From positions 1 to 64,000 of the forward strand of contig NZ_JACOMF010000015.1 of the NCBI RefSeq assembly GCF_014283215.1: DNA of 64,000 nt. Direction: 5' to 3'. Of the stretch, positions 1-10,306 are shown piece by piece; within the stretch, counting starts at the first letter, position 1; every line of letters starts with the position of its first letter. Source of the DNA: Siccirubricoccus deserti (lineage in GTDB: Bacteria; Pseudomonadota; Alphaproteobacteria; Acetobacterales; Acetobacteraceae). The position numbers were made by a program, and so were the translations under genes. Below the pieces are notes generated by a model that had not been told where the DNA came from, ran no database searches, and saw nothing but the letters and a program-made list of their open reading frames with translations.

Positions 1-33
1 GGCGCGTAGATCTTCGGACAGGGTTCTCGCCAT
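1..33 (-). CDS. IS630-family transposase, N-terminal 11 codons (partial)
   Basis: Reading leftward from an ATG at 33-31 gives MARTLSEDLRA and runs off the window edge. This is the usual opening of IS630-type transposases (M-A-R-x-L-S-x-D-L-R, then R-V-V), whose N-terminal helix-turn-helix binds the element ends. Only the start is visible, so the DDE catalytic domain cannot be checked. The position about 90 bases inside an element end that abuts a broken gene supports the call. Confidence 0.7.
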   Translation of the reverse strand, partial: MARTLSEDLRA

Positions 34-68
34 GCAAGCTGGCCTCCGTGCCCAGCAGGCACGGTGAA

Positions 69-122
69 TCAGATTTCGCGCCGGGCGGGAATCCTCAGCG
101 ACTCTGAATGGTCAGATTTCGC
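69..122. repeat. Two direct 11-base repeats at the IS tip
   Basis: TCAGATTTCGC occurs at 69-79 and again at 112-122, 43 bases apart, in the non-coding tip of the insertion sequence. Duplicated subterminal words are a common transposase-binding arrangement in IS630/Tc1-type ends. Binding itself is inferred. Confidence 0.7.
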
Positions 123-123
123 T

Positions 124-243
124 CTAGGTGATGTCAAACCCCAGGAAGCGGGTCAGGAAGAAATCGCCGAAGACCTCCTGCGTGCCGGCAGCGGCGCGCT
201 CGAAGGCGGCGCGCGCCTTCGCCTGGTCGATCTGGTGGGTCAT
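124..243 (-). pseudogene. PaaI-type thioesterase, truncated after 39 codons by the IS
   Basis: From ATG 243 the frame reads MTHQIDQAKARAAF..., then FFLTRFLGFDIT, and stops at a TAG formed at the insertion junction. The segment resembles the N-terminal helix and first strand of hot-dog-fold PaaI thioesterases, which hydrolyse acyl-CoA or release aromatic acids from CoA and are usually about 140 residues long, so over two thirds of the protein is gone. A good ribosome site (GGAGACC) precedes the ATG. The gene sits 35 bases downstream of the Baeyer-Villiger monooxygenase and was probably the last gene of that operon. The family call rests on a short stretch and is moderate. Confidence 0.6.
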
Positions 244-277
244 GGGGTGGTCTCCGGCAATCAGGGCGAGCTGCGGA

Positions 278-1924
<1,647 letters not shown>

Positions 1925-2035
1925 TCGTTTCGCTCCTTGGTCCGAATTGGCCCGGACGCCTTCGCAGGGCGCAACCGGGCGGCCGCATCATCGCCATGCG
2001 GCGCCGTCATCGCAAGGCCACGCCCTGGCAGACAC

Positions 2036-2139
2036 TACAGCGCGGATGGCATTCCTGCCGGGAACGCCACTCCGCTGTAACCACTGTTTGTAGGGCGGAT
2101 TGCCGCTCCGGAGCGTTCACGCCCCTCCGCGATCCGCTC
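2036..2139. repeat. Intergenic palindromes of the AGCGGA type
   Basis: The gap between the SDR and the monooxygenase holds a long imperfect hairpin (2036-2079, arms opening TACAGC and closing GCTGTA, with matching inner blocks GGC/GCC and TTCC/GGAA). A second palindromic block follows (2091-2139) with GCGGAT and ATCCGC as outer arms around GCTCCGGAGC. Similar words recur near 51.2 and 59.5 kb, so this looks like a dispersed palindromic element. It could also attenuate transcription inside the operon. Confidence 0.6.
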
Positions 2140-2882
2140 TATTGCGCGATGTAGCCGCCATCGATCACCAGCTCGGTGCCGGTGATGAAGGAGGCCTCGT
2201 CGGAAGCCAGGAACAGCACGCCATAGGCGACCTCGAACGGCTCGCCCAGCCGCCGCAGCGGCGTCAGCGGGATCTTCGCCGAACGGGTCCCGGCGTTGGT
2301 GCCGCCCAGCATCGCCGGCAGGTAGCCCGGATGCACCGAGTTCACCCGCACGCCCTGCGGTCCCCAACGCACCGCCGCCGATTTGGTCAGCAGCCGCACC
2401 GCGCCCTTCGAGGCGGAGTAGCCCGGATGCCCCTCGGCACCGCCGATGAAGCCCATGATGGAGGAGATGTTGACGATCGCCCCGCGCCCGGCCTTGGCCA
2501 TCTCCTGCGCCGCCAGGGTGGTGCCGAGGAAGACGCCGGTCGCGTTGACTGACATCAGCTTGTTCCAGCCCTCCAGCGACAGGTCGCTGCCGACCGAGCT
2601 GCCGCTGATGCCGGCATTGTTCACCAGGATGTCGAGCCTGCCATAGGTCTCGATGGTCCGGGCGATCAGGCGCTGCCAATCCATCTCCGAGGTCACGTCG
2701 GCGCGAAGGAACATCGCCCTTCCCTGGCCGGCGTTGATGTCCGCCGCCACCGCCTCACCTATCTCGGGCAGCACATCGGCGATGACCACCGCGGCGCCCT
2801 CCTTGGCGAAGAGCCGGGCTTCCGCCTCGCCCATGCCATGGGCGCCGCCGGTGATGATGGCAACCTTGTCCTTCAGCCGCAT
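2139..2882 (-). CDS. Short-chain dehydrogenase/reductase (SDR)
   Basis: This is a classical SDR of 247 residues. The cofactor-binding motif TGGAHGMG is at 11-18, NNAG at about 89, catalytic serine in NISS at about 141, and the YSASK catalytic Tyr/Lys at 155-159. The C-terminus has the usual VIDGG. Such enzymes interconvert alcohols and ketones with NAD(P). It follows the GMC oxidoreductase by 42 bases and precedes the Baeyer-Villiger enzyme, so it probably supplies or recycles the ketone in that pathway. The exact substrate is unknown. Confidence 0.9.
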   Translation of the reverse strand: MRLKDKVAIITGGAHGMGEAEARLFAKEGAAVVIADVLPEIGEAVAADINAGQGRAMFLRADVTSEMDWQRLIARTIETYGRLDILVNNAGISGSSVGSDLSLEGWNKLMSVNATGVFLGTTLAAQEMAKAGRGAIVNISSIMGFIGGAEGHPGYSASKGAVRLLTKSAAVRWGPQGVRVNSVHPGYLPAMLGGTNAGTRSAKIPLTPLRRLGEPFEVAYGVLFLASDEASFITGTELVIDGGYIAQ

Positions 2883-2924
2883 GCCGTTCCTCCATTCCTG
2901 TTGCGCGGTTGATCCCGCATTGGG

Positions 2925-4523
2925 CTACGCGTCCTGCAGCACCATATCCGCCGCCTTCTCGCCGATCATGATCGCTGGCGCATTGGTGTTGCCCGAAGTG
3001 AGCGTCGGCATGATGGAGGCATCGGCGACGCGCAGCCCCTCGATGCCATGCACGCGCAGCCGGGCATCGACCACCGCCAGCGCGTCGGCGCCCATCCGGC
3101 AGGTTCCCACCGGATGGTAGGTGGTCTCCGCCGCCCGCCTGACCCAGTCGAGGATCTCGTCGTCCGTGGTCCGGTCCTTGCCGGGTGCGATCTCCGTCAC
3201 CTGCAGCGGCGCCATCGCCGGCGCGGTCATGACGGACTGGGCGATGCGGATAGCCCGCACGGTCAGTTCGGCATCGACCGGGGAGGAGAGGAAGTTGAAG
3301 TTGATCGCCGGGGGACGGCGCGGATCGGCCGAGACGATGTGGATATGCCCCTTGCTCTCCGGCCGCATCGGATGAGCGTAGCAGGTCATGCCGGATTGAT
3401 GTGAGAGCTTCGGCCCCTTCGGCCCCGGCTCGGTCAGCATCGGCACCCAGCCGAGCAGCAGATCCGGCGCCTCGAGCCCCTCGCGGGACCGCACGAAGGC
3501 ACGGATCGGCGCCGCCACCATGCCGAGCATGCCGCGCCCGGACATGGCGTAGCGCAGCGCCTGCTGCACCATGCCGAGGCCGCGGCTGCGGTCGTTGAAG
3601 CTGATCCGCTTCGCGCCGATCGCCCAGCGCGTGCGCGGCGCATAATGGTCGCGCAGGTTCTCGCCGACGCCGGGCAAGGCGTGCCGCACCTCGATGCCGA
3701 GGTTGCGCAGCCGCTCCGGCTGGCCGATGCCGGACAACTCCAGCAGCTGCGGGGAGTTGATCGAGCCGGCGCTCACCACGATCTCGCGGCCGGCGCGGGC
3801 CTCGCGCGTCTCGCCCGCCACGGAATAGCGGATGCCGATGCAGCGCCTGCCCTCCAGTACCAGCGCCTCGGCCAGGGCGCCGGTTTCGATGCGCAGGTTC
3901 TGGCGCTGGCGGATCGGGTCCAGGTAGCAGCGGGCGGTGCTCATCCGCTGCCGCGCGGCGATGGTCGCCTGGCTCATGGCGATGCCATCCTGGGTGGCAC
4001 CATTGTAGTCGGGGTTGTGCGGAATGCCGACCTCGCCCGCCGCCTTGATCAGCGTTGCGTAGAGGGGTTCGCTCGGCTCCGGGTTGGTGACGCGCAGCGG
4101 GCCGTCGCGGCCGCGGAAGGCGTCCTCGCCACCGCCCTCATAGCGCTCCATGCGCTTGAAGAAGGGCAGGACGTCGGCGTAGCTCCAGCCCTGGTTCCCC
4201 ATCTGCGCCCAGGTGTCGAAATCCTGGGCCTGCCCGCGCACGAAGGCCATGCCGTTGATCGCGCTGGAGCCGCCAAGAATCCGGCCGCGCGGCACCGGCA
4301 ACCGGCGCCCGTTGGTGTTGGCCTCGGGCTCCGCGCTGTAGGTCCAGTTGACGGCGGGGTTGGTCAGCATCTTGGCGTAGCCGATCGGGATGCGTCCCCA
4401 GGGGTGGCTGGCGGGACCCGCTTCCAGCAGCAGGACCCGGTTGCGGGGATCGGCCGAAAGCCGGTTCGCCACCACCGCCCCGGCGGACCCCGCGCCGACA
4501 ACGATGTAGTCGTAGGTCTGCAT
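2925..4523 (-). CDS. GMC-family oxidoreductase (choline/alcohol dehydrogenase type)
   Basis: The start is taken at ATG 4523 because FAD-binding begins at once ([12 protein letters not shown], glycines at 10-15); the open frame extends further upstream but that part has no family resemblance. Product is 532 residues, the usual size. The GMC signature region [13 protein letters not shown] and the C-terminal HPVGTCRMG with the active-site histidine are present, followed by [16 protein letters not shown]. These FAD enzymes oxidise primary or secondary alcohols. It is the first gene of a leftward operon with SDR, Baeyer-Villiger monooxygenase and the broken thioesterase, and is divergent from the acyl-CoA synthetase. 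Confidence 0.92.
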   Translation of the reverse strand: MQTYDYIVVGAGSAGAVVANRLSADPRNRVLLLEAGPASHPWGRIPIGYAKMLTNPAVNWTYSAEPEANTNGRRLPVPRGRILGGSSAINGMAFVRGQAQDFDTWAQMGNQGWSYADVLPFFKRMERYEGGGEDAFRGRDGPLRVTNPEPSEPLYATLIKAAGEVGIPHNPDYNGATQDGIAMSQATIAARQRMSTARCYLDPIRQRQNLRIETGALAEALVLEGRRCIGIRYSVAGETREARAGREIVVSAGSINSPQLLELSGIGQPERLRNLGIEVRHALPGVGENLRDHYAPRTRWAIGAKRISFNDRSRGLGMVQQALRYAMSGRGMLGMVAAPIRAFVRSREGLEAPDLLLGWVPMLTEPGPKGPKLSHQSGMTCYAHPMRPESKGHIHIVSADPRRPPAINFNFLSSPVDAELTVRAIRIAQSVMTAPAMAPLQVTEIAPGKDRTTDDEILDWVRRAAETTYHPVGTCRMGADALAVVDARLRVHGIEGLRVADASIMPTLTSGNTNAPAIMIGEKAADMVLQDA

Positions 4524-4744
4524 GTCACTCGGCTCCGGCCAATCGCACGATATGGTGCCGCCCGCCTGACCCGATATTCGGCACGGGCGGCATGGCTGCC
4601 GGCCGATCAACTCACGGCACGCGCGCCCACGCAAGCCGGCATGGCAACGACGCCGGAGGCGGCAGCGCCCGGCCGATTTCGCTTTGGGACGGGGGTTGCT
4701 AGTCTTGGCACCAGCGGCCCATGGACAAGGGCGGAGGAAACGGC

Positions 4745-6343
4745 ATGGCGAATGGGCTGCATCCGTGCGGCATCTCGGATGGACCCGGCGCGGGACTCTC
4801 GCCCTTGGCGGCGCAGGCCGCCGGCCTGACGGTCGGCAGCCTGTTCGAGCATCAGGTCTTGCGGAACGGCGACCGGACCGCATTGGAAGGCAGTGACCGC
4901 AGCCTGAGCTACGCGCAGCTCGGCGAGCGGGTGTTCCGCCTGGTCCATGCCCTGGTGGCCCTCGGCGTGAGGCGCGGCGATCGGATCGCCCTGCTGGCCG
5001 AGAACCGGCTGGAGTACCCTGAGCTGCAACTCGCCGCAGCACGACTCGGCGCGATCCTCGCTTGCCAGAACTGGCGGCAGTCGGGGCCGGAGCTGCAGCA
5101 TTGCATCCGCCTGGTGGCGCCGAGCCTGCTGGTGGCGTCCGAAGGCCAGGCGGAGCGGCTGAGCGCGATCGACCACGCCGTGCCACGGACGGTGACGCTC
5201 GGCGAGGAGTATGAGGCGCTGCTGCGCGCTGCGTCGCCAAGCCCGTTGCCCGACCTTGCGCAGCCGGAAGACGGGCTGGTCATCCTCTACACCAGCGGTA
5301 CGACGGGGCTGCCGAAGGCCGCCGTCATCAGCCACCGCGCCATGATCGCGCGCAGCGCAATCGCCCGCATCGACCAATCCTTCTTCCCCGACCGCACCTT
5401 CATCGCCTGGACGCCGCTGTTCCACATGGGGGCGACGGACAGCACCATGGCCGCCATGATGCACGGCACCAAGGTGGTGGTTCTGGACGGCTTCGACCCC
5501 GCGACCATCGCCGGGCTGATGGAGCGCGAGACGATCGGCTGGCTGTCGCTGATGCCCGGCATGTTCGCCCGCATGATCGAGGAGCTGCGCAGCACCTCAT
5601 GCACGCCGAAGGGCATCGGCCTTCTGGGCAGCATGGCGGATCTGGTGCCGCGCCACGAGATCGCGGCAATCACCAGCCTGCTCGGCGCCCCCTTCCGAAA
5701 CTCCTTCGGTTCCACCGAGACCGGCCCCGCCCCCTTCAGCAAGGGCCGCATCCCCGTGGGCGTGCTGCCGGAACGGCTGTCGAAGACGCAGAGCAGCTAT
5801 TGCGTCGTCAAGCTGGTCGATCCCGACGGGAATGAGGTGCCGGATGGCGAGCCCGGCGAGGTGGCCTTCCGAGGCCCAAGCCTGTTCAGCGGCTACTGGG
5901 CCAATCCGGAAGCGAATGCCGAGGCCTTCCGCAACGGTTGGTATCACATGGGCGACGTGCTGCGCCGCAATCCGGACGGCACCTTCGACTTCGTCGACCG
6001 TCGCAAGTACCTGATCAAATCGGGCGGCGAGAACATCTACCCGGCGGAGATCGAGCAGGTGCTGCTCGCCTCGCCCCGCATTGCCGAGGCGGTGGTGGTC
6101 CGTCGTCCCGATGCGCGCTGGGGCGAGGTGCCGGTCGCCTTCGTTGCCCCGCGCGAGGCGGCGCTGACGGAAGCCGAGGTGCTGGCGCTCTGCCGCGGGC
6201 AAATCGCTGGCTACAAGGTGCCGAAGGCGGTGCGCTTCCTCAGCGAGTCCGAATTCCCGCGCAGCACCAGCGGCAAGGTGCAGCGCCACATCCTCGAAGA
6301 GCGCCTGCGGAGCGCCGAAGATCCAGGAGACGTGCAGTCATGA
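4745..6343 (+). CDS. Acyl-CoA synthetase (AMP-binding, class I)
   Basis: Adenylate-forming ligase of 532 residues that activates a carboxylic acid with ATP and CoA. The P-loop YTSGTTGLPK, the adenine-binding STETG, the hinge region GWYHMGD...DRRKYLIKSGGENIYP and the C-terminal catalytic lysine in STSGKVQR are all present. ATG 4745 is chosen over ATG 4721 because GGAGGAAA lies just before it. The stop overlaps the start of the next gene, a Bug receptor, so the two are translated together. It stands divergent to the GMC/SDR/monooxygenase operon and probably activates the acid released there or a related one; the substrate class is not determinable here. Confidence 0.92.
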   Translation: MANGLHPCGISDGPGAGLSPLAAQAAGLTVGSLFEHQVLRNGDRTALEGSDRSLSYAQLGERVFRLVHALVALGVRRGDRIALLAENRLEYPELQLAAARLGAILACQNWRQSGPELQHCIRLVAPSLLVASEGQAERLSAIDHAVPRTVTLGEEYEALLRAASPSPLPDLAQPEDGLVILYTSGTTGLPKAAVISHRAMIARSAIARIDQSFFPDRTFIAWTPLFHMGATDSTMAAMMHGTKVVVLDGFDPATIAGLMERETIGWLSLMPGMFARMIEELRSTSCTPKGIGLLGSMADLVPRHEIAAITSLLGAPFRNSFGSTETGPAPFSKGRIPVGVLPERLSKTQSSYCVVKLVDPDGNEVPDGEPGEVAFRGPSLFSGYWANPEANAEAFRNGWYHMGDVLRRNPDGTFDFVDRRKYLIKSGGENIYPAEIEQVLLASPRIAEAVVVRRPDARWGEVPVAFVAPREAALTEAEVLALCRGQIAGYKVPKAVRFLSESEFPRSTSGKVQRHILEERLRSAEDPGDVQS

Positions 6344-7305
6344 ACAGACGTGGAGTGTTGCTGGTGCCGCTGCTGCTGGCCGGCGGTGCCTCGGCGCAGC
6401 CCGCGGGAGCCTTCCCGAACCGACCCATCACCATCGTTGTCCCCTTCCCGCCGGGTGGGTTGTCCGATGTCCTGACGCGGATTATCGGCCAGCGCATGGG
6501 CCAGGAGCTTGGCCAGACAATCGTGGTGGAGAACCGCCCCGGCGCGGGCACCTCGGTCGCTTCCGGCTATGTCGCCCAGTCGCGGCCGGATGGCTACACC
6601 TTGCTGATGGCGTCGAACAGCCTGGCGACCAACCCGACCGCGCTGCCACATCTGCCGCCGAAGGATCCCGAGCGGGACCTGGCGCCGATCGGGCTTGCCT
6701 ACATGAGCCCCTTCATCCTGGTGGTGCGCAGCGAATTTCCCGCCCGCAGCTTCGCCGAATTCCTCGCCTATGCGAAGGCCAATCCGGGGAAGGTCAATTT
6801 CGCCAGCTCCGGCACCGGCGCGGTCAACCACCTGGCGCTGGAGCTGATCAAGAAATCCGCGGGCGTCGCCTTGGAACATATCCCCTACCGCGGTGGCGCT
6901 CCTGCCCTGATCGACCTGCGCGCGGGCCGGGTCGAAGCCTTTTTCGCCACCCCGAACGACGCGCGCGCGCAGATCGAGGACGGGTCGTTTCGTGTCCTTG
7001 CCACCTCCACCGCACAGCGCATTCCGCAATTCCCGGATGTGCCGGCGATCGCGGAGACGCTGCCGGGATATGAGGCGGTGTACTGGCAGGGGCTGTTCGC
7101 GCCGGCCGGCACGCCGGAGCCGGTGCTGCAACGCCTTATCGCCGCACTGCTGGCGGCCAAGAATGATCCCGCGCTGCGCGCCGACCTGCAAGCGCGCGGC
7201 GTGGCGGTGCTGCCGGGCGGACCGGCGGAGCTGCGGGCCTATCTGCGCAAGGAAACGGACAGCTGGGGCCGACTGATCCGCGAGGCGAACCTCAAGCTGG
7301 ATTGA
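6340..7305 (+). CDS. Bug-family (TctC-type) periplasmic solute-binding protein
   Basis: 321 residues with a Sec signal peptide ending near ASAQP. Then comes the family core FPNRPITIVVPFPPGG, ENRPGAG at the ligand loop and RPDGYTLLMAS. Bug proteins bind carboxylates and usually serve tripartite tricarboxylate (TctAB) transporters. No TctA or TctB gene is present in this window, so this receptor is an orphan. It overlaps the acyl-CoA synthetase stop by ATGA, which suggests it senses or captures the substrate of that pathway. Confidence 0.92.
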   Translation: MNRRGVLLVPLLLAGGASAQPAGAFPNRPITIVVPFPPGGLSDVLTRIIGQRMGQELGQTIVVENRPGAGTSVASGYVAQSRPDGYTLLMASNSLATNPTALPHLPPKDPERDLAPIGLAYMSPFILVVRSEFPARSFAEFLAYAKANPGKVNFASSGTGAVNHLALELIKKSAGVALEHIPYRGGAPALIDLRAGRVEAFFATPNDARAQIEDGSFRVLATSTAQRIPQFPDVPAIAETLPGYEAVYWQGLFAPAGTPEPVLQRLIAALLAAKNDPALRADLQARGVAVLPGGPAELRAYLRKETDSWGRLIREANLKLD

Positions 7306-7318
7306 CCCGGAGGCAGAA

Positions 7319-7344
7319 GCTCCGGAAGCCAAGGCTTCCGGAGC
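7319..7344. terminator. Perfect hairpin between convergent genes
   Basis: GCTCCGGAAGCC (7319-7330) and its exact complement GGCTTCCGGAGC (7333-7344) sit between two convergent stop codons. The stem is strong but has no T-run, so it may act in both directions as a weak intrinsic terminator or as a 3' RNA end. Confidence 0.75.
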
Positions 7345-7350
7345 CTGCGG

Positions 7351-7770
7351 TCAGCCGTCCCGCAGCCTCAGCACCGGCAGGGTCAACCCCTCGGCATTCG
7401 CCTCGAACTCCACCCGCAGGGGAAGGCCGGGGCGCAGCGCCTCCGCCGTGCCGCCGCGCAGTTGCGCCAGCAGCCGTACGCCTTCCGGCAAATCGGCGGT
7501 GACCAGCACATAGGGCAGCTCCGCGCGAAACGCCGGGTGGAAGGGGTGATGCGCGACGGTCCAGCTATGCACCGTCGCATCGCGCGAGGCCTCGACCCAG
7601 TCGGTCGCCATGGATTGGCAGGCATCGCACATCGGCCGTGGATAGTGGCGTACCAGGCCGCAATTGGCACAACGCTGCAGCATCAGCGCCTGGCGCTCGA
7701 GCCCTTCCCAGTACGGCCGGCTTTCCGGCGTCGCTTCGGGCATCGGCCTGCCCGGAACCGCAGTGCTCAT
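7351..7770 (-). CDS. DUF35 Zn-ribbon/OB-fold protein
   Basis: 139 residues. An N-terminal helix is followed by a rubredoxin-like zinc ribbon with cysteines 34, 37, 48 and 51, then an OB-fold (HSWTVAHHPFHPAF region) as in DUF35 proteins. Members form complexes with thiolase-like partners and bind acyl-CoA, for example ChsH2 with the Ltp2 aldolase in steroid side-chain breakdown. It begins four bases after the stop of the thiolase-like gene, so the two are almost certainly co-translated partners. Confidence 0.88.
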   Translation of the reverse strand: MSTAVPGRPMPEATPESRPYWEGLERQALMLQRCANCGLVRHYPRPMCDACQSMATDWVEASRDATVHSWTVAHHPFHPAFRAELPYVLVTADLPEGVRLLAQLRGGTAEALRPGLPLRVEFEANAEGLTLPVLRLRDG

Positions 7771-7774
7771 CGCC

Positions 7775-8935
7775 TCAACCCCGCGTCATGATAGCAAGCG
7801 TGCCGTCGCCCAGATCGCCATAGCCGGTCACCAGACCGACCTCGGCCTCCTTTACCTGGGCCCGCCCGGCCTCGCCGCGCAGCTGCCGGACCAGCTCGGC
7901 CACATGGTTCATCCCGGCCATATGCGCCTGCGACAGCAGCCCGCCATGGGTGTTCACCGGCAGCCGGCCGCCGAGCCCGAGGGCCCCGCCCTCGACGAAG
8001 GCACCGCCCTCGCCCTTGCCGCAGAAGCCGAGATCCTCCAGCTGGCAGAGCACGATGTAGGTGAAGCAGTCGTAGATCTCCGCCACATCAATGTCGGCGG
8101 GGGTGACACCGGCCATGGCGAAGGCGCGCGGCGCCGCCTTGGCCAGACCCAGCCGCGTCATGTCGCCGCGCTGGGTGATCGCGCTCGGGGAGTCGGGGTG
8201 GCCTTCTGCCATGCCGGCCAGCAGGATCCGCGGCTGCCGCAGGTCCTTCGCCCGCTCCGCCGCGCTGACGATGATCGCCACCGCGCCATCGCTCTCCAGG
8301 CTGCAATCGAGCAGGCGCAGCGGGTCGGAGATCATGCGGGAGGCCTGGTGATCCTCGATGCTGATCGGCTGCGTCATGCGGGCATTGCCGTTCAGCATCG
8401 CATGGTGCCGCGTGGTCACGGCGATCTCGGCGAGCTGCCGGCTGGTGGTGCCGTAGAGTTCCATGTGCCGCCGCGCCATCGGCGCGTAGTATTGCGCCGG
8501 AGCGAGCGCGCCGGAGGGCGCCTCGAACTCGCCGACCGTGCGGAACTGCGGCATCTGTTGGATCCGCGCGCCGATGCGCTGGCCGCTGCGGCCGGTGCGG
8601 CCCAGGGTGAGCAGGACATGCGAGCAGATGCCGGAGGCCACCGCGGCCGCGGCGCATTGCAGCGCCGCCACCGGGCCGGCACCACCCAGCGGCGTGCCGG
8701 TCGAGAAGCGCAGGTCGGGGATGCCGAGGTTGGTGACCAGATCCTCGGCCACGACCGGGCCGCCCGGCGAGGGCATGACGATGCCATCGATGTCGCGCGG
8801 CGTGAGCCCGGCGTCCGCAAGCGCCTTCAGCGCAGCTTCCAGTTGCAAGGACAGGGCGCTTCGACCGCCGGCATCCCGCGTGTAATCCGTGTCACCGACG
8901 CCGGTGACGGCGGCCTTGTTGGCCAGTGTCATCAT
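7775..8935 (-). CDS. Thiolase-like (SCP-2/Ltp type) protein, possible retro-aldolase
   Basis: 386 residues starting MMTLANKAAVTGVG after a G-rich ribosome site; the frame is open further upstream but without family resemblance. It has the thiolase fold with the C-terminal NTHGGL loop and EIYDCFTY. At the place where true thiolases carry the nucleophilic cysteine the sequence reads GGAGPVAALQ, with no cysteine. The combination of missing nucleophile, the Tyr in EIYD and a DUF35 partner downstream resembles Ltp2-like retro-aldolases rather than acetyl-CoA acetyltransferases. The aldolase role is an inference. Confidence 0.85.
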   Translation of the reverse strand: MMTLANKAAVTGVGDTDYTRDAGGRSALSLQLEAALKALADAGLTPRDIDGIVMPSPGGPVVAEDLVTNLGIPDLRFSTGTPLGGAGPVAALQCAAAAVASGICSHVLLTLGRTGRSGQRIGARIQQMPQFRTVGEFEAPSGALAPAQYYAPMARRHMELYGTTSRQLAEIAVTTRHHAMLNGNARMTQPISIEDHQASRMISDPLRLLDCSLESDGAVAIIVSAAERAKDLRQPRILLAGMAEGHPDSPSAITQRGDMTRLGLAKAAPRAFAMAGVTPADIDVAEIYDCFTYIVLCQLEDLGFCGKGEGGAFVEGGALGLGGRLPVNTHGGLLSQAHMAGMNHVAELVRQLRGEAGRAQVKEAEVGLVTGYGDLGDGTLAIMTRG

Positions 8936-9277
8936 TCCCCCCCCTTGGGCGGTGCTGCGTCCAGGCGCCGGCTCCCGCAGCACGAGAGGCGGCTGCGGCC
9001 TTCCGCGCCGGCCGCCGCTGAAACTGCCTGCCGCGTGAGCCGCGCCGGGCGATGGGATGGAGCCTAGGCGGGAGTGGCGGTGCAGGGCAACTCCATCACG
9101 CCCGCATGTGGTGCGGCGTGCGGGGCGCCGGCCGCGCGGCATCGGTCCTGACGAAGACCGCGCTTGTCCGGCATGGACGTTTCCCTGGCCGTTCCGATAG
9201 GCTTGCCAACCACTGGCCGGCACGCGCCGGACGGCAAGGTTGCGTCGAAGACGCAGCGAACGGGGAGGAAGAACACC
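8936..9277. other. Divergent intergenic region, 342 bases
   Basis: No gene is seen. It separates the thiolase-like gene from the Bug gene at 9278 and must hold both promoters, but no convincing boxes stand out in this GC-rich stretch. A compound hairpin (outer arms CTTGCC 9202-9207 and GGCAAG 9233-9238, inner arms CCGGC and GCCGG) lies in the leader about 40 bases before the Bug start. Confidence 0.5.
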
Positions 9278-10270
9278 ATGACCATTCCGCTTCCGCGGCG
9301 ACGCCTGCTGGCGGCCGGCAGCATGGCAACGATCGGCGGCGCCACCGCCACGCGGCACGGCGCCCGGGCACAGCCGGTCTGGCCGAACCGCCCGGTGCGG
9401 CTGGTGGTCGGCTTCACCGCGGGAAGTTCCACCGATGTCACCGCGCGGATCTTCGCGCAGCGCTTCACCGAGGCCTGGGGCCAGCCGGTGGTGGTGGAGA
9501 ACATCGCCGGCAACTCCGGCGCCATCGGGGTGGATCGCGTCGCCAAGGCGGCACCCGATGGCTACACGCTGATGTGGGCCGCCAATGCCGCGATCACCAT
9601 CCTGCCAAGCCTGCAGAACCTGCCCTTCGACCCGCTGAAGGACTTGATCTCGATCGGCCGGACGCTGTCGATGGGATCGCTCGTGCTGGTCCACAACGAC
9701 CAGCCGATGCGCAGCATCGCCGAGCTTGTCGCCCACGCCAAAGCCAATCCGGGCAAGCTGTCCTATGGAACTCCCGGCGTCGGCACGCCGCAGCACATCA
9801 CCGGCGAGATGCTGTGCCGCCAGGCTGGCATCCGGATGGAGCACATCCCCTATCGCGGCGCCAACATGGCCGATGTGCTCAGCGGCGTCCTGCCCATCGG
9901 CATCCAGAATGCGGGCGCCGCCATGCCGCTTGTGCGCGACGGACGGTTGCGCTGCATCGGCGTGACCTCGCTGGCCCGCTCGGCCGCGGCGCCGGATCTG
10001 CCGACGGTAGCGGAGCAGGGCTTCCCAGGCTTCGAGGCAACGTCGTGGTTCGGGCTGATGGCGCCGATCGGCACACCGCCGGAGATCACCAGGAAGGTGC
10101 ATGCCGAGGCGATGAAGGTGCTGGCAGACCAGGAGATGCGGGCGAAATTCAGCTCCCTGGGGCTGGACGTGGTCGCCGGAACACCCGAGGAGATGCGGGC
10201 GACGATCGCCGCCGACATCCCGAAATGGGCCAAGGTCATCGCCGACGCCGGCATCCAGACGTCGCGGTGA
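9278..10270 (+). CDS. Bug-family (TctC-type) solute-binding protein
   Basis: The start at ATG 9278 follows GGGGAGGAA; an upstream in-frame ATG at 9164 lacks a good site and would bury the signal. The 330-residue product opens with a Tat-like signal (RRRLLAAG, then a hydrophobic stretch ending near ARAQP). The Bug core follows: WPNRPVRLVVGFTAGS, VENIAGNSG and PDGYTLMWAAN. It is monocistronic between a divergent thiolase-like gene and a convergent PEP-mutase-family gene. The ligand is unknown, probably a carboxylate. Confidence 0.9.
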   Translation: MTIPLPRRRLLAAGSMATIGGATATRHGARAQPVWPNRPVRLVVGFTAGSSTDVTARIFAQRFTEAWGQPVVVENIAGNSGAIGVDRVAKAAPDGYTLMWAANAAITILPSLQNLPFDPLKDLISIGRTLSMGSLVLVHNDQPMRSIAELVAHAKANPGKLSYGTPGVGTPQHITGEMLCRQAGIRMEHIPYRGANMADVLSGVLPIGIQNAGAAMPLVRDGRLRCIGVTSLARSAAAPDLPTVAEQGFPGFEATSWFGLMAPIGTPPEITRKVHAEAMKVLADQEMRAKFSSLGLDVVAGTPEEMRATIAADIPKWAKVIADAGIQTSR

Positions 10271-10306
10271 CGGCCGGCTGCGGTCAGAGGACGGGACGCC
10301 CTCGCC

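Larger units (their letters stand above)
1..126. mobile_element. End of an IS630-like insertion sequence, cut by window edge
   Basis: The stretch holds the transposase start and a roughly 90-base non-coding tip. The tip ends at a TA dinucleotide (125-126) exactly where the neighbouring thioesterase frame is destroyed. IS630/Tc1-mariner elements insert at TA and duplicate it, so the junction fits. The tip contains two copies of an 11-base word that may be transposase-binding sites. The other element end and the rest of the thioesterase lie outside the window. Confidence 0.65.
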
